Assembly (NCBI GenBank): GCA_030062745.1
Contig: CP099842.1
Location: 11,229,838 to 11,293,837, forward strand
DNA from: Capitulum mitella
Taxonomy: Eukaryota > Arthropoda > Thecostraca > Pollicipedomorpha > Pollicipedidae
Length of the DNA stretch: 64,000 nt
Direction: 5' to 3'
Numbering within the stretch: position 1 is the stretch's first letter; every line of letters starts with the position of its first letter. Below, one piece after another: positions 57,201-64,000 of the stretch. The position numbers and the translations under genes are program-made. The notes under the pieces were generated by a model. It was given only the letters and a program-made list of their open reading frames with translations, was not told the DNA's origin and made no database searches.

Positions 57201-57818
57201 TAACAAAGAAGTCTCCAGAAGTTACAAGGGAGCAAAGGGGCTTCTGGACCAGATACAGACACGACATTCCAAATAGAGAGAAGGACGCAGCCGCTTAAAA
57301 TTCCTCCATTTTTGTCATATTTCTGTAACTTTGTGAGGGAACAAGACGTAAAACTTTCTGAAATGAGGTGACGCGCTTGAATTTTTTCGGTTTCTTTACA
57401 TGGCAAAAACGCAAAATTGCATCCAATACTTCAGCCTGGACCCGAGCAGATCGACGATTTTTCATATCTGAAGAGCAAAAAGTGGGGGGACCGGTCGGGA
57501 AGGGGACTTCGCGTTGACCATTGCCCCCCCCCCCCAGCGAAATCCTGGACCCGCCCCTGGACCCGAGTTTGCTCCTGGGGCTTACGCATTGCATCGTTAT
57601 CCGGTTCAAAGGCATGGGGTCATTAAGACGGCCCTCCAGTGTCGCGGCTCTCCGCCATCCGTGTGGAAAAGCTGGTTCCTTCCACTTCACTCTGAATGTC
57701 CACGATCCTACCTCATAAAATACTTTTCCTCGGTCATTGCTACCGCTCGACAGCGTTTCCATCGTCTAGGCCCATACTCAGTTACTTTCGTACCCTGATG
57801 CTCTGAACGTATTATAAT

Positions 57819-57925
57819 TAGGGATGCACCGGATATCCGGTCCGGCCGGATATGCGGCCGCATACTAGAGATTATCTGGTATCCGGTCGGATATTTCTGT
57901 GATCCGATCGAATATTGCCGGGTAT
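57819..57925 (+). mobile_element. hAT-like terminus (solo or truncated)
   Basis: TAGGGATGCACCGGATATCC is followed by many copies of GGATATCCGG, CCGGATAT and GGTATCCGG. Starts of the type TAGGGATGCACCG with CGGATATCCGG-type sub-repeats are familiar from hAT elements. No opposite terminus was seen downstream, so only one end is present or the partner is decayed. Confidence 0.45.
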
Positions 57926-59219
57926 TTAACTTCCCGGAGTACGATCAAGACGTTGTTTAGACGTTGCTTTAATGCCTGCCGACAAAACCGTTTCAGGAGA
58001 AATGTGCCCTGTTGCGTTATATTATCGATGTAACTGGCAGTTCTAGTCTTTCTGGATCACCACTTTTCTTTCTTGGTTTGGGAGGGTGTCCATGGATCGG
58101 TTCAAATTTATACAAAAATTCGTTGTGTAATTGCCATTTAAAACGGTGATTACATTTCCGCCTACAATGCATATTAAAATCAACCAAACAGACATGGTGG
58201 AACTAACAGGCCAAGGCGAATCGGGCCAAAAAGAAGCCTTGGTAAAAAAACGTACATAAACAAATTTTTCGCTGAAATCCTCGTTGCATATGTACTGATA
58301 AATGAATGGATTACACTAGTTTTTTGCTACCTGCTGACAATATTAGCCTAAGGCAAAGTGAGCGGGAAAGTCCTCGAAATGAGTAAGCAAAAGGATAATC
58401 CGACTAGATTAGCCTTCGGGTTACTTCGTTGGAGGACTTTCTTGCCCACCGCCTCAGGCAGTTTAGCCGAGTTCTGCGCAATGCAGATGACACTCCTTCC
58501 TTTCGTGGAAGCACTATGTATGTAAATTAGCAGGTGGGTTTCAGTATTATCACAGTGGATGCGTTTACGTTAGTACCGAACAGGCTTCGATTGTTGAGTT
58601 GTGGTTAATGCAGCGTAACGAAAATGAATCAAACCTATATCATTAAGCTGACGGAAATCCAAAGAAGGTGTTGTGAACAATGGCACAAATGAAACAGTTA
58701 AAATGTCGACAGAAGCATATGAAGAGTGCAGAAAGAATAGGGTTAAAAATAAGACGCTGAGAGAATCTGTTACTTGTTTGTCCCTTTTTAGGGGTCTGCG
58801 TTGCCCCTGCCGCGTGTCGTCCGATTTCACGAAACCAAAACTCAGCTCATGCCAAGAAAGGACCAAGAGCACCAGCATTCTCTGGCAATACAACATCAGC
58901 AACGTCTCATTGCTGACGTGTTGACGTTGCTGACGTTCTCGTATAGCTGGGATGCGACGTCACCCAATGTACCCGCACCCAAAAATGTTTTTAAACGCTG
59001 CTGGCATTACTTTCATCTAAAGCTGGAACTTCTGAAGTTTGCAGCGGGTTCTCACCCCGTTAATCCCGGACCGCTACACTTGCAGCTCAGAAAGGATTTT
59101 TTCCTTTTTTTCCTCGCCTCGACCTGGTACGACTGAGCATCACAGAACTCCTCCTCTTCGTCACTCGGGTCTGGTACACATGAAGCTCAAGGAGGGCCCT
59201 CCCCCTGCCTCATCCTCAC

Positions 59220-59439
59220 CTGGACCTGGTACATCTGGATCTCACAGGAGGTCTGGCAGTGCGGACAGCTGACGGTGCCGCGCGGGATGGCCGGCAAGTT
59301 CTGCATCCTCTTGTATTCCTGCGTGGTGTTGCATAGACGCTGGGGTAACGGCAGGTCGCTCATCCACGGAGCGCGGCAGCCCAGCATCTGGGCCTGGTGC
59401 GACCACATGCACCGCTCCTTGCACTTGCCGTCCGTGTAA
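59220..59439 (-). CDS. DEG/ENaC channel, exon 2 (cysteine-rich domain)
   Basis: The middle exon encodes residues 236-308 of the extracellular cysteine-rich region. It starts YTDGKCKERCMW, then QMLGCRAPWMSDLPLPQRLC and PAIPRGTVSCPHCQTSCEIQ, ending at MYQVQ. The eight cysteines (241, 245, 256, 271, 293, 296, 300 with C234-equivalent upstream in exon 1) and the CPxCxxxCE pattern just before TM2 are typical of DEG/ENaC thumb and palm disulfides. Acceptor CCGTTCCAG| (AG at 59441-59440) and donor CAG|GTGAGG (GT at 59219-59218) are canonical. The first base completes the glycine codon begun in exon 1, and the exon ends in phase 0, matching exon 3. Its GC content is well above the surrounding introns. 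Confidence 0.9.
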
Positions 59440-60751
59440 CTGGAACGGCCGGGCGGCAGGACGTCACGCAGAGAAGCGAGACGTGAATCAAAGGAGGCAT
59501 GTGCAGGGTCATCGCCGCATAGCTGCAGTTGAATCGCATGGTTCCGCGTTTAAAACGTTTTGAGCGTGACGTTAGTGAAGCTTATTTCCCAACGACATGC
59601 CGTTGCACATGTTGTCGTTCCGTGCATTTAATTTCATGCCGCACTGACGTAATGGCAGCGAAGTAAGTCATTCGATCAATGACAGTCACTGAATGAGCCA
59701 GAGCGTGCTTCGGGGTTTCCTTCAGTCGCAGGAGAGGATAGGTGGCGTACATAATGCAGCTAGAAGCGATAAGCAAAACATTTTCGTGTGCGTCATCGCC
59801 CGACGTATTTATGACCAAGAAACAAGGGTGGAGACTCTGGACAGTTATTCGTGTTGTCAATATCATCGTGAAGTCGATTTTTCCATGTATCGTCTAATGC
59901 TAAATTCCGGAATTATCGGTGCTGTATTGGAAAAACCAGTAATACAGGAGACTCCACGTACGCCAATGAATTTCTAAAAGTAAAAATGGTTTTCTCAATA
60001 ATTTTAGATTACACGGAATATTTGGTTTTGACCTTAAAACATCAAACATTTCTACTTTCATAAAATATTCAGAAAATCAGAGACCAGGAGAATATTATTC
60101 CTAAAATCTGGTCTCGGCCCCATTCACGTCAGCAATTCATCGAAAGCTTATTTGACGTTATCGTGGCTCCATTGCCTTCTTTTACAGTAATGTTCTCGTA
60201 CTGATCGAATAAGACGCTTAATCATTTGCAGCATGCCATGTCCCTGGGTGTCACTGGATCTTTTTCTGGCAACAAGAGAAAGTTCACGTTCCCTGTATGA
60301 GATGAAATAGAAGATATAGGCTGATAATTGATACGACTACTTGACTGCTGAAAGCTAATTTCTATCCATGGATGTGCATTTTTGCAGTTTAGTGTACTGC
60401 TGCCGTTTACCCGTTAACAATACACTGCGATATGCTTTATTGCTGAGAAAGTGTTTAAGCGGTATTAACACAGATGATCGCCGAAAAAATTGGCATCTTC
60501 GCTTTGTCGAGTACATTTGTATTCTTAATTACCTTACAAATCAAATGGCAAACATGAAACAACAGTGTCCATCAGTGTCAGTTAACTTGTAGTGATGAAA
60601 TTTAGACATGGTGTTACGTTACCCCTTTCACTTCTCTCCCTTTCTTTTTCTCTTACCCCTCCCCATCGTTCTCTCACTTTCTTCATGAACTCTTCCGAAG
60701 GCTTCCAAAACAACAAAGTACTGAATTAATATCCAAGCCGTCACCACTCAC
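59440..60751 (-). other. Intron 1 of the DEG/ENaC gene (1312 bases)
   Basis: Donor GGG|GTGAGT at 60751 and acceptor TTCCAG| at 59440 bound a phase-2 intron. A pyrimidine-rich tract on the plus strand (60624-60698) makes the transcript purine-rich 50-130 bases after the donor, which could act in splicing. No other genes; open frames on both strands at 59582-59977 match nothing. Confidence 0.75.
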
Positions 60752-61455
60752 CCCAATTGCTTCCGACAATGGCGCCTATTGAGCGACTTGAAGACAGCCT
60801 GTCGGCCAGTGATGTCGACGTTAGTGATGTCGCCCGGAATCAGCTTCACTTTGGGATGGTCGGCCACGTTGAAGAAGTTGGAGTGCACGATCACGGGCTC
60901 ACTGCCGTGAAAGTACACGTCCACGAAGAACTGCACGATGCTAACAAAGTAGTCGTTCACGGACAGACTGAAGAGGATGTCCAGCTTCTCCTCGTTCTTC
61001 ACCACGAGCGTCTTGTTGGCCGTGAAGGTGTAGCACATGCCGTTGCGGCCGACGACGGACGTCCAGCGGCCGGCGGGCGCGGCGCCGCCGGTCGAACCCG
61101 ACGTCTTGCAGGCGCCCCGATTACAGCTGTACACCAGCTGGTCCAGCTGGGCGCCGGCCCGCCTCCAGAAGGCCTCCACGGACAGGTTGGCTGGGAACAG
61201 GTTCCAGTCGACGTCCGTGCCGCGTCGGTTCAGCACCCCCATCGCCTCCGTCCGGCTGCGGCTGAACTTGAGCGACGGGCAGGCGGTGAAGGCCGGGAAC
61301 AGCACGCGCTCGCCTTTCTCGATGGTGACGGTCATAGCGGCCGGCTCGCTCCAGTACAGGTTGAACTGCGTGACGCACTGCACCACGCAGACGATGGCGC
61401 AGGAGGTCAGCATGGCCGAGTAGAAGACGGTGCGGAGGGCGCTCGAGTCGGACAT
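60752..61455 (-). CDS. DEG/ENaC channel, exon 1 (TM1 and finger/palm)
   Basis: Encodes residues 1-235 of a trimeric, probably sodium-selective plasma-membrane channel. Visible: TM1 (about 9-31, VFYSAMLTSCAIVCVVQCVT), the post-TM1 motif FPAFTACP (53-60), a YSCNRGAC pair, GMCYTF (139-144, the GxCYTF motif), and VYFHGSEPVIVHSNFF (a palm strand). It ends HCRKQL plus two bases, joined by the donor GTGAGT at 60751. The chosen start is an ATG at 61455 in an ideal context (GCCGCCATGT). The frame opens further upstream only from a GTG. Only eight residues precede TM1 and no His-Gly gating motif is present, although the family normally has it 20-30 residues before TM1, so an upstream coding exon may be missing. 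The total, 442 residues, is short for the family (usually 450-650). A 374-codon antisense frame here is a composition artefact. Confidence 0.85.
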
Positions 61456-62186
61456 GGCGGCAGCGGCGTCCCGCCCTCGTCCGCCGCTGGCGTTCCCCTC
61501 GACCGTCACCGAGGCACCGTCCCGGCGGCTGCCGGCCGGCGCCCGCTCCGGCCTGAGGCGACCGTGACCGTGTCGGTCACTGATCTCCGCCCCGGGCGGC
61601 TGAGGCCGTCACCGGTCGGTCCACGCGACCGTCCTTTAACGAGCGTATCGAGCTCCGACCGCGGTCGCCATTCCATTCGGCGGCGAAGACGGGTGGGAAC
61701 CACGCACGTGCCACGCGGAGGAGGTGGTGCCCGCTGCCTCCGGGCCATTGTCGCTGGCGAACGCCGGCTGCCTTGTCCTGACTCGTTTGTATTCACCGCC
61801 GGCGGCGGAGGCTCTGGCCTCAGAGAGCTCACAAATTACCCGGCGAACTGTATGAGGTGTAGCCAGGAGTGGCGACTGTAGGGCAATGACGAACGCCTGT
61901 CACCGTACAAGTGACACGGCAACACGGCTAAGAATAAGACTGCGCAGCACAACACACCTTTGAAATGCTACCGCATATTGTTCTTATCCATGCGCCAATC
62001 CAATTTGCGTGTCTCATGCAATCGAATAATACTAAAGCTAAATGAAAAGGAACTGTGTGAAACCTGCACCTGGTCGGAACGTTATAATTCATGGACTGAA
62101 GCTTAGCGTTCCGTCTTTTTTGTTTACTTTCACACCGGGGCAGCGTCAGGACAACTGTTGAAGTACTTCAGCGGAACTCACGGCCT
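61456..62186 (-). promoter_or_regulatory. GC-rich 5' region of the DEG/ENaC gene
   Basis: CpG-rich sequence from 61456 to about 61850 leads into the channel's first exon and probably holds its 5' untranslated region, promoter or an unrecognised upstream exon. Open frames on both strands here are compositional. Past 61900 the sequence becomes AT-rich and unassigned. No TATA box could be placed with confidence. Confidence 0.35.
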
Positions 62187-62912
62187 TTAATCCCATTCCC
62201 ATACCCATAGCTTTCGGGCGCATTCTCTCATGAGGACAAAGGGCTTATTCGCCCCCCTGAGATCTCGAAAACTACACGTCAGAGTTCATCGCAACAAACA
62301 ACAATCGATTCGTCACGACGCAAAACACATTTCTATGAAAAGACATTCTGAAAATCTTTCAGAGGTGGATACGGGGGCAAAAAGCCAGAAAAGGGACAGT
62401 TTTTTCTATTTGTTATAACTCCGCTGTTTATGCATCGATTTTGATGCCATTGGTATGAATCAGGAGCTAATCGACGGGGCATTTTCCACTGGCCTATACG
62501 TTTAGAATTTAAAGAAGACTATGGGCATTAACAGCGTTTGGAAAGTGGGAGCTTTTTTGAAACTGAGTTAACACAAAAGTTGAAAATATTTTTTGTTTTT
62601 ACTTACCACGTTGCACTTGAACTACAAATCGTATTACAATGTTTCTTTAATACTGGCATAGGCGGCGCCAGGGACATGAAAAAGGGCAAACTGTCATGGT
62701 CGCATGTTCATGAAGTCAACTTACAACCTTTGACCTTAAATGATCTCAGATAACCCAAGTCACATACAAGGACCTTCAGTTCTTTTCATAATGTTTGGTT
62801 ACGATTTCAGTCACTTGAATTTACTGCATTTTTAAAAGCTCTTTTTATGGCCGTCGTCATACAGGGTACACGTACGGACATTTTAGGTCCCAGCTCCGTG
62901 ACGCGACCGTTT
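62187..62912 (+). mobile_element. TTAA-type element, family B, copy B3 (3' truncated)
   Basis: TTAA at 62187-62190 is followed by TCCCATTCCCATAC, then CCCCCCTGAGATCTCGAAAA and CATCGCAACAAACAACAATC, in the same order as B1. TTTGACCTTAAATGATCTCA (62728-62747) is the decayed receptor-like cluster. Homology stops at CCCAGCTCCGTGACGCGACC (about 62912), where B1 continues for 500 bases. It therefore lacks the right end. Confidence 0.7.
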
Positions 62913-64000
62913 GCTCGGAAGGCCCTGTGCTGTTGACGGAAGGGGGAATGGAAACGGGCTCTGTTTTGATTTGCCGCGGCACGATGAATTTTTATTTCTG
63001 AATGCCTAACATAATTTTTCGCGCTAGCGAGGCGGCGCAGTATACTTAATTTCCCTCGGTTCTTGAATCTGCGACACCCATTTCACTTTTGCACGGCTGG
63101 AGGCGCATTCTTAACACAGTTCAGATGTAAGCAAACTCCGTTTTTCTTTGTTATAATCAAAACATACAGCATGAGGATTTGCTTATTCCGGTTGTAATGA
63201 CACATCCGTAACGTACTTTTGCACATTACAGGGATTTAACCCCATGCTTCACTGCCAGAAAATATATGGCATCATAACTCAGAAGCTTCAGAATTTCACT
63301 GGCTTCGCCGCTTTGGTCTACCACCAGCAACATTTCAATATTCACGCCATGCAATGTCACTTGAGTCGTTACGATTTAGAATTCGTGTAAAAGTTACTGT
63401 CGTCGCTTGGAACCATTTACTGTAAGACCAGCGTCCTCCAAATTTTTCTTCCGGCTCTGCCTCACATAACGATAGCTAGTCATTGGGATGAACTGTCGTG
63501 CCGGGCTTTGATGGTATTTAACAGCCAGCTTTTAACTCATTTTGCCTTACATTCTCCGCAATATTTAGCCTCAAAATGGCAGGATTCACCTGTCTCCAGA
63601 GAAATCGGACACGCTTCATACAATGCATTTTCTATGTCTCGCCGTCCAGGGTTGCGCCCAGGATGACAGCTTCCCGTATTAAAAGAAAAGAAAAGTTAAA
63701 AAATCAGAGCCTGAAAATTAAGTGACCGAAAACCGAAGACATTTTTCCTACAGAAGCAACAAATGCCAGGGGGCACCATAATGTCGCATGCCCCCCTTGA
63801 CGAAATCCTGGGATCCACTCTTGGGCCTCACCCTTCATGGGCAGTCTTCTGGCATGACATCATCAAGCACATCAGCGTCACTCACTACTGTTAGGTTGGT
63901 CTTTATCTTGAAAAATCGGTCTCAAACCAGGCACGTAGCCACCAGAAAGCATGGGGGCTATGCCCCCTCCCGAGCCAAGCGGTCTACACTTGATATTTGG
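62913..64000. other. Unassigned sequence with recurrent GGATTTCG-type motif
   Basis: No gene. CCCCCCTTGACGAAATCCTG followed by GGATCCACTC (63792-63821) is the inverse of a motif also seen near 1085 and 57525. CACGTAGCCACCAG with a following GGGGGCTATGCCCCCTCCC foldback lies at 63931-63972. These may be ends of another repeat family cut by the window edge. Confidence 0.35.

Noticed and set aside
60757-61881. Plus-strand 374-codon open frame antisense to DEG/ENaC exon 1
   Set aside because: It overlaps a well-supported minus-strand exon, is low-complexity and results from high GC with few stop codons.

Overview
The window is eukaryotic, from an animal genome. It holds one multi-exon gene with canonical GT..AG introns, a lineage of degraded metazoan-type transposons (LINE, Penelope-like, pogo, Tc1/mariner, hAT-like), abundant microsatellites and minisatellites, and one 500-base scaffold gap. 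No bacterial operons, rRNA, tRNA or CRISPR arrays were seen. GC-rich exons and CpG-rich islands in an AT-richer, repeat-dominated background suggest a marine invertebrate, possibly a crustacean, but that is a guess.

The only host gene I can support is on the minus strand at about 50.0-61.5 kb. It is a DEG/ENaC (amiloride-sensitive, pickpocket/ASIC-like) cation channel in three exons (61455-60752, 59439-59220, 50440-50036). Phases match at both junctions and the model gives 442 residues. It has TM1, the FPAxTxC motif, a cysteine-rich extracellular domain and a TM2 with a GxS selectivity-filter motif. The pre-TM1 His-Gly region is missing, so the 5' end may be incomplete. Intron 2 (8.8 kb) is packed with repeats.

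Layout: 0-5 kb has two kinds of degenerate ~30-bp arrays (R1, R2). 6-7.9 kb is a broken LINE on the minus strand. 10.15-11.35 kb is a TTAA-type element (family A). 11.5-12.6 kb has degenerate word arrays. 14-15 kb is a Penelope-like remnant between direct repeats, followed by a 62-bp minisatellite. About 18 kb has a CpG-rich island with a CRE. 23.5-25.1 kb has minisatellites, one with a 293-bp higher-order period. 25.6-26.6 kb has more word arrays. 26.66-28.12 kb is a TTAA-type element (family C). 29.5-30.7 kb is an extremely GC-rich island with a ~34-bp minisatellite. 32.45-34.52 kb is a nearly intact pogo/Tigger transposon with a 417-residue transposase. 38.2 kb has a (TTAG)n array. 39.0-42.1 kb has two family A elements. 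42.26-42.76 kb is the gap. 43.3-45.9 kb is an hAT-like element carrying a dead Tc1/mariner copy. 48.4-49.6 kb is another family A element. 50-61.5 kb is the channel gene, whose intron 2 holds a family D element, R1/R2 arrays and two family B elements. 62.2-62.9 kb is a truncated family B element.

The most interesting signal is a set of related ~1.2-1.5 kb non-coding elements (families A, B, C and probably D). At their best-preserved ends they show a TTAA target site and a CCC start. Just inside each end they carry a G-run/C-run hairpin whose stem sequence differs between families and copies while pairing is kept. They also contain many AGGTCA/TGACCT nuclear-receptor-like half-sites. They look like non-autonomous TTAA-targeting (piggyBac-like) elements. 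The transposase source and any regulatory role are inference.
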